From NCBI GenBank assembly GCA_002394465.1, contig DGTU01000085.1, positions 1-7,870 of the forward strand: 7,870 bases of DNA, in the 5' to 3' direction. The translations under genes and the position numbers were made by a program. Position 1 is the stretch's first letter; each line of letters starts with the position of its first letter. The DNA comes from Treponema sp. UBA4328. Lineage in GTDB: Bacteria > Spirochaetota > Spirochaetia > Treponematales > Treponemataceae. The notes under the pieces are model-generated. The model was not told the DNA's origin. It did no database searches and saw only the letters and a program-made list of their open reading frames with translations. This document shows positions 1 to 6,560 of this stretch, in pieces.

Positions 1-995
1 GAGCGGAATTTCCAGCATTTGAATTCCTTGTGGTTCTTACCGATTCTCTTGTGTCCGTAGAAAACAGGGCCTTTACTTGTTACCTTGACGAGAATTGAAA
101 CGATAATCGTTAAAGGAATTGTAAGCGGAGCTGAAAGAAGCAGAAAGAGTATGTCGAATATGCGCTTGATGAAAAGGCTTGTAATCTTTGTAAGGTTATG
201 TGTTGATGAGAATCCGAGGATTCCACCCATATCCCTTACGTCAGTTGAAATGTTGTTTATGTCCTGAATGAGGGGAATCTGAAGGGTATAGCGGTAACTT
301 GAATTAATCCTGAGAAGTTCTCCGTCATATCCGCAGAGAATTGCAACTTTAATGCCCGTTGAATGAATGATTTTGTGGATTTCATCAGTGTCAGGATAAA
401 CAGGTATGTCCCTGTACATATACTGCTCTTTTGCTGCAGTATCAATAATGATTGCAGGCTTATATCCGTAGTCAGGACGGTTGAGAAGGCGCTGTATTAC
501 GGCTTCACCGCTTGAATTGTGGCAGTAAATTACGACCGGAACACCATACCATTTTCTCCTTCCGAAAATACGGCGTGCAATTTCCCTTCCAGTCGGTATG
601 AGGAGTATAGCAAACGGAATGGCAAGAAAGTAAGCTACGACCATTGCAATCCTGTCTTCAGTTTCGCTTATGGCTATTGAAGCTGCGATTCCCGTAAATG
701 CAAAGGCTGTACAGATCGTAATTTTTTTGATTTCAGCGGCAGGCGGAAGAAGAATTCCCGGATATATTCCTGCAGCATAATAGACTGCAATGAGGGCCGG
801 GAAATAAACTGCATAATCTACGAATTTGCGCAGGTAAATCCAGTCGTCATTTATTGTGTTTATGATGAAAAAAGAAATACCAACAGAAATGAGAACCATT
901 GCAAAATCACATAGCATTATTGCAAAGCCTGTTGTAAAGGAACTGGTTCTCCAGTATTTCATGTTGAAATAATTTTTGTAATCGCCGGCAGTCAT
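1..995 (-). CDS. wbaP: WbaP-like undecaprenyl-phosphate hexose-1-phosphate transferase, 3' end cut by window edge
   Basis: Predicted initiating phosphoglycosyl transferase: it moves a hexose-1-phosphate (galactose or glucose in characterised relatives) from a UDP-sugar to undecaprenyl phosphate at the inner membrane face. I translated 331 residues from the ATG at 995 and the frame is still open at base 1. Hydrophobic segments lie near residues 22-45, 63-83, 91-108 and 118-136. A soluble Rossmann-like middle region follows (about 150-245). The conserved catalytic-domain entry comes next: K277-R278-x-F-D-I, a re-entrant hydrophobic helix with P290, then SKGPVFYGHKRIGKN (307-321) and the start of the CWKFRS motif. 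The catalytic Asp-Glu pair would lie just past the edge. Relatives are about 460-500 residues, so roughly 130-170 are missing. The length and the four-helix N-terminus point to the large WbaP class, not the short PglC class. It is the last gene seen in the operon, 33 bases after its neighbour, with no well-placed Shine-Dalgarno. The sugar specificity cannot be read from sequence. Confidence 0.92.
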   Translation of the reverse strand, partial: MTAGDYKNYFNMKYWRTSSFTTGFAIMLCDFAMVLISVGISFFIINTINDDWIYLRKFVDYAVYFPALIAVYYAAGIYPGILLPPAAEIKKITICTAFAFTGIAASIAISETEDRIAMVVAYFLAIPFAILLIPTGREIARRIFGRRKWYGVPVVIYCHNSSGEAVIQRLLNRPDYGYKPAIIIDTAAKEQYMYRDIPVYPDTDEIHKIIHSTGIKVAILCGYDGELLRINSSYRYTLQIPLIQDINNISTDVRDMGGILGFSSTHNLTKITSLFIKRIFDILFLLLSAPLTIPLTIIVSILVKVTSKGPVFYGHKRIGKNHKEFKCWKFR

Positions 996-1002
996 ACCTT
1001 AT

Positions 1003-1031
1003 ATTATACAGAATTGAGCCTTTATAGTCTA
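1003..1031 (-). promoter_or_regulatory. Possible sigma70 promoter ahead of the WbaP-like gene
   Basis: The minus strand has a perfect TATAAT at 1008-1003. Seventeen bases upstream lies TAGACT (1031-1026), which matches TTGACA at four of six positions and overlaps the stop codon of the preceding glycosyltransferase gene. A transcript start about 7 bases after the -10 box would fall at or next to the ATG at 995, giving a leaderless or nearly leaderless message. This agrees with the lack of a well-spaced ribosome binding site: the only AAGG ends one base before the ATG. AT-rich DNA often yields such boxes by chance, so this is suggestive only. Confidence 0.35.
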
Positions 1032-2084
1032 TTTGTATTTCTCTATGGTATTTAAAATTAACTCGGCTGACCTTTTGTATGAATAATAGTCTTTCAGTTC
1101 GCCGAGTTCTACATTCTTAAATTCTGTGTTAAGGATTTTGTCGCAGAGGTCGCTGCTGTCTCCGGCGTGGAAGAAGGTAACCGGGAATTTTTCATAGATT
1201 TCCCTGAAAACCGGAATGTCTGAAATAAGGGCAGGAGTTCCTGTCGTCATGGCTTCAAGGGGAGGCATTCCGAATCCTTCATACAGTGACGGCTGTACGA
1301 GAACGCGGGCTGAAGCATAGAGTTTCTTAAGTTCATCGTTGCTGATTTTTCCAGTGTATTCAATAAGTTCAGGAGCTGTCTGTGAAAGGCGTTTTGAGAT
1401 TTCCGTATCTCCGGTTCTGAAATTATCCTGGTTTCCGACTATTACAAGTTTTGAAGTAAGGCCTTTTTCACGGGCCATGAGATATGCATCGACAAGCGTG
1501 TCGAGTCCCTTGTGTTTTTTAATGTTTCCTACAAAGAGAATAATGTCCTGTTTTTTTGTTTCTTCTTCCGGAGGAGTGCACAGATATGCGGGTGCTGAAT
1601 TGTATGTAAGTTCCACCGGTTTTCTGCATTTAAGTTTTGTAATGATTCTTTCCCTTGAAAACTCTGAAACCGTAAAAATTACGCACGATTTTTTTACGGC
1701 TCTTTTGTAAAACCATTTTCTTGCCATTCTTCCAATAAAGCCTGTAAGTCCCTTTACGTCGAGAAAAACAATGTCATGAATGGTTGAAAATACCGGAATT
1801 TTGATTCCAGAGGGAATATTGCAGTAAGGAGTAAAGAAAAAATCGTATTTGTGTATCTTTTTTAATACATCCTGAGGAAAATTAAGAAGTTCTTTTCTTG
1901 AAAACGGCTTTACGTCACAGAAACAGAACTCAACGTTGTGAAGACGAAGGAAAGGCATGCACTGTTCATGGGTTCCCATCAGGAGGCATTCATTCTTTTC
2001 GAGGAAATACGGAATCATTTCGCTGATGTAAGAGCCGATTCCGCCTGAACCTATCATACGGCAGTCGATTGCAATTTTGAGCAT
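1029..2084 (-). CDS. GT4 family glycosyltransferase (351 aa)
   Basis: Predicted cytoplasmic, retaining GT-B glycosyltransferase that adds one sugar from a nucleotide-sugar donor to the lipid-linked polysaccharide precursor. The N-terminal acceptor domain opens with MLKIAIDCRM and a glycine-rich loop SGGIGSY (13-19). TIHDIVF (101-107) and FTVSEFSRERI (137-147) are typical of GT4 enzymes close to mannosyl- and rhamnosyltransferases. The C-terminal donor domain starts near residue 180 with FVGNIKKHKGLDTL (184-197), whose lysines should contact the donor phosphates, and carries the EX7E signature E269-GFGMPPL-E277. The length of 351 residues fits a complete protein of this family. The start is fixed by the canonical N-terminus; it sits one base after the stop of the upstream gene, with GGGGAG about 13 bases before the ATG. 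It resembles the 365-residue enzyme at 3204-4301 in both signature regions, so the two may be distant paralogues. Donor and linkage are unknown. Confidence 0.9.
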   Translation of the reverse strand: MLKIAIDCRMIGSGGIGSYISEMIPYFLEKNECLLMGTHEQCMPFLRLHNVEFCFCDVKPFSRKELLNFPQDVLKKIHKYDFFFTPYCNIPSGIKIPVFSTIHDIVFLDVKGLTGFIGRMARKWFYKRAVKKSCVIFTVSEFSRERIITKLKCRKPVELTYNSAPAYLCTPPEEETKKQDIILFVGNIKKHKGLDTLVDAYLMAREKGLTSKLVIVGNQDNFRTGDTEISKRLSQTAPELIEYTGKISNDELKKLYASARVLVQPSLYEGFGMPPLEAMTTGTPALISDIPVFREIYEKFPVTFFHAGDSSDLCDKILNTEFKNVELGELKDYYSYKRSAELILNTIEKYK

Positions 2085-2085
2085 T

Positions 2086-3207
2086 TTATTTATTGAACTC
2101 CCCGAGTGTTTTGTTTACGGCATCTTCAATTTCAAGACGGAAACGGTTTGCGTTGAATGTAAGCGCGTGTGAATAGATTTTTCCCGTGTCAAAAGTATTT
2201 TTTGAATAAAGGTCTTCGAACCTTCCGATTGCATTGCACAGGCTTTCTGTTTCCTGCCTGTAGAAAAAGACACCCGTTTCACCATCGACAACGGTTTCAA
2301 GGGTTCCTCCTTTTCCGTATGCAATAACAGGTCTTCCGCAGGCCTGTGCTTCAAGAGGAATGATACCGAAGTCTTCTTCTGCACAGAAAATCATTGCCTT
2401 GCATTTCTGAAGGTAAGATTTGACTTCTTCATCACTGATTCTTCCGGTGAATGCAATAAGTCCCTTCGGATATCTTGATGCAAGAAGCTTGAGCTCGTTT
2501 TCCTGTGAACCGGAACCGATTACTACGAGTTTTTTATTGAGCTGTCCGCAGGCCTTTATTGCAAGGTCGATTCTTTTATATGAAACAAAACGGCTGAATA
2601 CGACATAGAAGTCCTGAGGATCTGTATATGAAGGCTCAAGACGCTCAGTATCAACCGGAGGGTATATTACTTCTGCAGGCAGATTCCAGTATTTTTTGAT
2701 GCGCCGCTGAATGTATTTTGAATTACAGATAATTTTGTCGATGCGCTGTGAAGATATGAAATCCCACTGCCTGATGCTGCTCATCCATTTGTTCATGAAA
2801 TGCCGCGTAAGGCGTCCTGAACGCTTCTGATATTCAAAAAACTGATCCCAGGCATAGCGCATCGGAGTATGGATGTATGCGATATGCGGAACAGAAGGCG
2901 GGGTAATTACACCCTTTGCACAGCTTGAAGATGAACATAAAACAAGGTCGTAATCTGAAAAATCAAAGGATTCAAAAGCTTTCGGCATGAATTTGAGGAA
3001 CTTTGTATAAAGCTTTGTTGCAAAAGGCCATTTCTGAATGAACGAAGCATGAACTTTTTCAGGAGGAAATATTTTGCCCATCTTTTTTTCATCATAGACA
3101 AGGGTAAAAATATCAGCTTCGGGATAAATTTTGAGAAACTCTTCTACGACGCGTTCAGCGCCGCCGTAATTAACGAGCCAGTCATGTACGATTGCTACTT
3201 TTTTCAT
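2086..3207 (-). CDS. GT4 family glycosyltransferase, WbaZ/mannosyltransferase-like (373 aa)
   Basis: Predicted GT-B glycosyltransferase acting on the lipid-linked oligosaccharide at the cytoplasmic membrane face. It starts MKKVAIVHDWL with YGGAERVVEEF (14-24), a standard GT4 acceptor-domain opening. The segment YIHTPMRYAWD (111-121) is characteristic of the WbaZ/WbdB-like branch, where several members are mannosyltransferases in O-antigen synthesis. The donor domain begins near residue 200: FSRFVSYKRID (204-214) supplies R206 and K211 for donor phosphate binding, and the EX7E motif is E278-DFGIIPL-E286, followed by AQACGRPVIAYGKGG. Its length of 373 residues is usual for the group. Its ATG overlaps the TGA of the upstream gene by four bases (ATGA), so translation is probably coupled; a strong GGAGGA lies 12 bases before the ATG. 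Mannose as the sugar is a guess from family resemblance only. Confidence 0.9.
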   Translation of the reverse strand: MKKVAIVHDWLVNYGGAERVVEEFLKIYPEADIFTLVYDEKKMGKIFPPEKVHASFIQKWPFATKLYTKFLKFMPKAFESFDFSDYDLVLCSSSSCAKGVITPPSVPHIAYIHTPMRYAWDQFFEYQKRSGRLTRHFMNKWMSSIRQWDFISSQRIDKIICNSKYIQRRIKKYWNLPAEVIYPPVDTERLEPSYTDPQDFYVVFSRFVSYKRIDLAIKACGQLNKKLVVIGSGSQENELKLLASRYPKGLIAFTGRISDEEVKSYLQKCKAMIFCAEEDFGIIPLEAQACGRPVIAYGKGGTLETVVDGETGVFFYRQETESLCNAIGRFEDLYSKNTFDTGKIYSHALTFNANRFRLEIEDAVNKTLGEFNK

Positions 3208-4301
3208 TTTGCCTTAAGTTCCTCCGTAAGGATATTATACAGTTTTTGTGCAGAATTCTCATAGGTCCACCGGGAAAGAACTTCTTCTTTAGCCTTTAAA
3301 TCCTGAGGCTTTGAAGCCAGTTCAACAAGATCGCAGCCTGTATCTGAAGGATTTATGTAGGAAGCGCTTGAACCGTAGATTTCTGGAAGACTTGCTGCAT
3401 CTGAAACAATTATCCTGGCACCGGCAGAAAGGGCTTCAAGAGGCGGAATACCGAATCCTTCGTAGTATGACGGGAAGACAAAGGCAAGGCATTTTTTCAT
3501 AAGGGCTTTGACTTCTCCGTCGCTTACATATTCCAATAGAATTACATTCGGAAGTTCACCTAGGGAAGAAAGTTCACCTGTCTGCATGCCGCCGATTGCC
3601 TTTCCTGAAATTGCAAAATTCTGTTCAGAATGAGAAGAGGCATACTCATATATCCATTTGAGGTTCTTTCGTTTCTGAAGGCTTCCGAGAGTAAAAAAGA
3701 AAGGTTTTCGGGTAAGTTCAGGGAATCTTTCGAATACAGAATTATCTTCTCTGATGGAATTAAAATGCTCCCAGCCGTTTGGAATCACGCGGATGCGTTC
3801 ATCTGAAACATTGTATGCTTTCTGAATCTGCTTTCTGCTGAAATCTGAAACCGTGAGGATGAGGCGTGCATTTTTCGCAATGTTTCTGTAATGAAAACAG
3901 CTGTACAGCCTGATAAGTTTATCCCTGAAGGTTGTAAAATCTCCCGGAAAATCCTTAGCGTAAATATCATGAATGAAAGAAAATCCGCAGTTTTTTCCGC
4001 GCGGAGCTGTATTTGAAAAATTAAGAAGAACTGCATGCAGCTTTTTTGCTTCACGTGCGGCTGTAAACATATCCCATCGCGGAAAACTTTCTAACGGTTT
4101 TTCAGAAATGCAGATCCTTATGTTTTTATATTCCGGTATGATTCTTGCATTTGAAGGGACTAATACAGCAAAACTGATGCTTTGTTCTGACTGTTTATCA
4201 AGAAGAATGTCGAGCTGGCGGCAGGTTTCATAGGCAAAACGTTCAATTCCCGTAAGGTTCCTGCAGAGAAAATTTCCGTTTATGAGGACAGTATTTTCCA
4301 T
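3204..4301 (-). CDS. GT4 family glycosyltransferase (365 aa, start moved to 4301)
   Basis: Predicted GT-B glycosyltransferase of polysaccharide assembly. The open frame reaches back to an ATG at 4403, but I chose the ATG at 4301. There the protein starts MENTVLINGNF followed by LTGIERFAYE (16-25), the family's normal opening. The start lies four bases after the stop of the upstream gene and has AAAGGA in front. The extra 34 upstream residues would lie inside the neighbouring gene and show no family character. Motifs numbered from this start: FIHDIYAKDF (109-118), LTVSDFSRKQI (149-159), donor-domain FFTLGSLQKRKNL (202-214), and EX7E as E281-GFGIPPL-E289. The pattern of TGIERFAYE, FIHD, TVSDFSR and YEGFGIPPLEA places it near bacterial mannosyltransferases such as WbdA/MtfB, without fixing the sugar. 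Its TGA overlaps the next ATG by four bases. Confidence 0.88.
   Translation of the reverse strand: MENTVLINGNFLCRNLTGIERFAYETCRQLDILLDKQSEQSISFAVLVPSNARIIPEYKNIRICISEKPLESFPRWDMFTAAREAKKLHAVLLNFSNTAPRGKNCGFSFIHDIYAKDFPGDFTTFRDKLIRLYSCFHYRNIAKNARLILTVSDFSRKQIQKAYNVSDERIRVIPNGWEHFNSIREDNSVFERFPELTRKPFFFTLGSLQKRKNLKWIYEYASSHSEQNFAISGKAIGGMQTGELSSLGELPNVILLEYVSDGEVKALMKKCLAFVFPSYYEGFGIPPLEALSAGARIIVSDAASLPEIYGSSASYINPSDTGCDLVELASKPQDLKAKEEVLSRWTYENSAQKLYNILTEELKAK
3220..3225 (-). promoter_or_regulatory. Ribosome binding site of the 373-aa glycosyltransferase, inside the preceding gene
   Basis: GGAGGA on the minus strand lies 12 bases before the ATG at 3207, within the last codons of the upstream gene. 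A second, weaker AAGG sits 4 bases before the ATG. The site is the strongest purine-rich match to the 16S rRNA tail seen in the window and supports re-initiation at the ATGA overlap. Confidence 0.6.
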
Positions 4302-4305
4302 ACGG

Positions 4306-5322
4306 TTATTTTTTTCCTTTGAGTTTTTTGCCAAGACCGCGTATGCCGCTGCAGACTGCTTCGAGAAGGTTAAAAAGTGCCGGACAGTGGGCTTTAATGT
4401 CACTGACTGTAAACGTAAGTGGAGACTGCATTATGCTTACTATACGGCTGTCATTGATAAGGTGAACCGGATTAAACTGGAATTTCGGATCATCAATCAT
4501 TTCCTTTATGTCTTCAGGTATTGAGCCGCATTCTTTAATGCGTTCCTGAAGTTTTTTATCAGCCAGCTTGTAGTAGGGAATGTAATTTTTCCCGCTGAAT
4601 TCGCTTGAATAGTAGTGGATGATTTTAGCATTTTTGAGGAATGCCAGTCCTCCGTGACTCGGCTGACAGTTCCATATGCCGTCAAGGAATTTCATTTTGA
4701 GACCGGTACGGAAATTGGCTTCATTAAGTGCACTCTGGTCGTGGCGGTCGTGCTTTACATAGGCGGAATATTTCCAGATTTCATTCCACTGCCTGAAGAG
4801 TTCTTCTGTCTCTTTTTTCTGTTCCTGTGTGTCTGCTTTGGCCAGAACAAGACCGCCGTTTATGTTTGCTCCGAGGCTTTTCGTTCCTGAAAAACCGAGT
4901 TTTTTGTCGCGCCTGAGGAAATATTTTTTATGGATGTGCTCATTAAGCATGCAGTGTCCGTCTAAGACTCCGCCTGTAACTGCGCTGACATTTTCGATTG
5001 AACTTAAATCGTCACAGATAATTGTATCGCAGTCTATGTAGAGGAAACTTCCGCTTACATACTGCGGAATTGAAGTTTTTATGAGGCGTGAGCGGTCAAC
5101 GTTCGGTACGCTGTCCTCAAAACCAACGCTTATTATCTGTGAAACATATTCCTTGAGTGCAAGCCTTTTGTTTTCTTCAGTTAATCCTGAATAAGTTTTA
5201 TTGTCGGTAAGGACAATTACTTCAGCATCCGGATTGTGTTTCCGGAGTGAGTAGGCTGACATAAGTGCCTGTTCATAGTACAGATCGGAAGGTGTTGACG
5301 TGAGGACGTAAACGTATTTCAT
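4306..5322 (-). CDS. GT8-like (LgtC-type) glycosyltransferase with basic C-terminal tail (338 aa)
   Basis: Predicted metal-dependent GT-A glycosyltransferase resembling GT8, whose bacterial members include the LgtC galactosyltransferase and retain configuration. The N-terminus MKYVYVLTSTPSDLYYEQALMS leads into a nucleotide-binding fold. The DxD metal site is D97-C-D99 in FLYIDCDTII. N155-G-G (NGGLVLAK) and HDQSALN (194-200) match the NxG and DQ positions of GT8, and H236 in IIHYYSSEF is a candidate second metal ligand. Residues about 295-338 form a tail ending in GLGKKLKGKK, strongly basic and a likely peripheral membrane anchor as in LgtC-type enzymes. The ATG overlaps the upstream stop by four bases (ATGA); the ribosome site is only a weak TGGA 12 bases away. 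A stretch of seven A residues ends the gene. The donor sugar is unknown; UDP-galactose or UDP-glucose would be usual for the family. Confidence 0.85.
   Translation of the reverse strand: MKYVYVLTSTPSDLYYEQALMSAYSLRKHNPDAEVIVLTDNKTYSGLTEENKRLALKEYVSQIISVGFEDSVPNVDRSRLIKTSIPQYVSGSFLYIDCDTIICDDLSSIENVSAVTGGVLDGHCMLNEHIHKKYFLRRDKKLGFSGTKSLGANINGGLVLAKADTQEQKKETEELFRQWNEIWKYSAYVKHDRHDQSALNEANFRTGLKMKFLDGIWNCQPSHGGLAFLKNAKIIHYYSSEFSGKNYIPYYKLADKKLQERIKECGSIPEDIKEMIDDPKFQFNPVHLINDSRIVSIMQSPLTFTVSDIKAHCPALFNLLEAVCSGIRGLGKKLKGKK
4315..4320 (-). promoter_or_regulatory. Ribosome binding site deciding the start at 4301
   Basis: AAAGGA on the minus strand ends 13 bases before the ATG at 4301 and lies within the last codons of the GT8-like gene. 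It helps choose this ATG over the one at 4403. It is followed directly by an A7 run and the TAA of the upstream gene. Confidence 0.5.
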
Positions 5323-6560
5323 TTTGATGCTGTTTCCAGTTTTTCCATTGTAGAAATCATGTAATCAGCTGTTCTGCGGCCTGCTTCACCGATATGCTGC
5401 CATGCTTCTGCCTTGTAATGAGCGCGGAGTCTGGCAAGTTCAGGGCTGTCTGAAGCATTCTTGATTACCTGTGCAATGTTTACGAAGTCTTCTTCCTTGA
5501 TCGGAATACCGATTTTCTGCAGTGTAGTAACTGCCCATGGTTCATGACCTGTGTCATAAATGTCATAAGGCAGAAGATCCATTTCTGCATTTGCGTACAT
5601 TACAGGCTTGTCGCAGAGGAACGTATAGTCATACACGATGCCTGAAAAGTCAGAAATCATGATGTCAGCTTTTTTGAGCGAATAGATGTTGTCGCGTTCA
5701 TTGTCCCATTCAAGGTTTGATGCGTCCTTATAGCGTTCATGCAGGCGGTCAAGCATTTCCTTTTCAGAGATACGGCTCTGAGGATGCGGGCGGACAATAA
5801 TCTTCATTCCGCTTGCAACCAGAGGATCAAGGAGCTTTTCACCGTAGAGGCCGAGCAGGGCACTTTTTCCCCATGATGGAGAAACAAGAACCGTAAATTC
5901 ATGGTCTTTTTCTTCAGGAATTGATTCCATTTTCTTCTGAAGGACATCAAGATATGTACATCCGACTGTTACGAGTTCTTTTTCCGGAAGTTCGCGCTGT
6001 TTCTCGAGGAGACGTATATCTTCTCCCTGATAGTCACCGGTCATAAGTACGGAATCAAAATAATCAAGACCGAAAAGGCGGTACATCGTAGAATCCGTGC
6101 AGGAATGGAAAATATGACTGTAGTGTTTAACGTTTTTGCTTCTCTTGAGCTGGTAAACGTGAAGGCCCGGTGTCGTCATGAGGACAATTCCTGCAGAAAG
6201 CATGTTGAGCTTTGCAAAGGCCTTGTTTCCTTCACCGATTACTTCAGGATGAACGTATTCGTATTTTTCGCTGAAAACAGGATCTTCACCGTTTGCAACA
6301 TAATAGGTAATGTCAACTTTGCGTCTTTCAAATTCATCAAGAACCGGCTTAAAAACATTCCAGTAGCGCTTGTCTTCAGAATAAATTACGTATTTCTTGT
6401 AGGATTTATCCTGAATGTCGCTTTTACCGAGGGTTATGACAACCTTAAGTTTAAGCCAGAGTGCTTTTGCAAGGAAAAACAGTGTTGCAGCAGCACCGAT
6501 GAGGATAGAAAAAAGCATTGAACCCGTACCCGGGTCGATATAAAGCGGTAAAATCATCAT
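5319..6560 (-). CDS. CDP-glycerol glycerophosphotransferase (TagB/TagF) family protein with N-terminal IDPGTGS membrane module (413 aa)
   Basis: Predicted membrane-associated transferase that moves a polyol phosphate, classically glycerol phosphate, from a CDP donor to a lipid-linked or glycan acceptor. The C-terminal two thirds carries the family signature: RPHP (257-260), whose histidine is part of the CDP-alcohol site in TagF, and SDFSGIVYDYTFL (303-315) followed by KPVMY, the form of the conserved SDxSSxxxD block. The first histidine motif reads FHS (151-153), not the usual WHG, so this is a divergent branch. The N-terminus is YIDPGTGSMLF (7-17) followed by one hydrophobic helix (about 13-36) and basic residues (WLKLK), suggesting a membrane anchor with a cytoplasmic catalytic domain. 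The ATG at 6560 overlaps the upstream TGA by four bases; a second ATG follows at once. AAGGA lies 12 bases upstream. The real donor may not be CDP-glycerol, given the neighbouring aminotransferase. Confidence is high for the family and low for the substrate. Confidence 0.85.
   Translation of the reverse strand: MMILPLYIDPGTGSMLFSILIGAAATLFFLAKALWLKLKVVITLGKSDIQDKSYKKYVIYSEDKRYWNVFKPVLDEFERRKVDITYYVANGEDPVFSEKYEYVHPEVIGEGNKAFAKLNMLSAGIVLMTTPGLHVYQLKRSKNVKHYSHIFHSCTDSTMYRLFGLDYFDSVLMTGDYQGEDIRLLEKQRELPEKELVTVGCTYLDVLQKKMESIPEEKDHEFTVLVSPSWGKSALLGLYGEKLLDPLVASGMKIIVRPHPQSRISEKEMLDRLHERYKDASNLEWDNERDNIYSLKKADIMISDFSGIVYDYTFLCDKPVMYANAEMDLLPYDIYDTGHEPWAVTTLQKIGIPIKEEDFVNIAQVIKNASDSPELARLRAHYKAEAWQHIGEAGRRTADYMISTMEKLETASK

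Noticed and set aside
85..445. Small frames on both strands (85-267 plus, 257-445 minus) near the left edge
   Set aside because: The continuous minus-strand frame from 995 to base 1 encodes a convincing WbaP-like protein across this region, so these are shadows.
996..1028. Rho-independent terminator between the last two genes
   Set aside because: No GC-rich stem followed by a U-run is visible in the 33-base gap on the transcribed strand.
3785..4054. Alternative minus-strand frame inside the 365-residue glycosyltransferase gene
   Set aside because: It is out of frame with the EX7E-containing protein and has no family motif.
4282..5041. Several plus-strand frames of 70-91 residues opposite the GT8-like gene
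   Set aside because: They are overlapping shadow frames of a well-supported gene, cysteine- and phenylalanine-rich as expected from antisense translation, and have no gap of their own.
6105..6521. 138-residue plus-strand frame opposite the TagF-like gene
   Set aside because: It lies wholly antisense to a gene with clear family motifs, and its translation has no recognisable domain or plausible ribosome site. It is a shadow frame.
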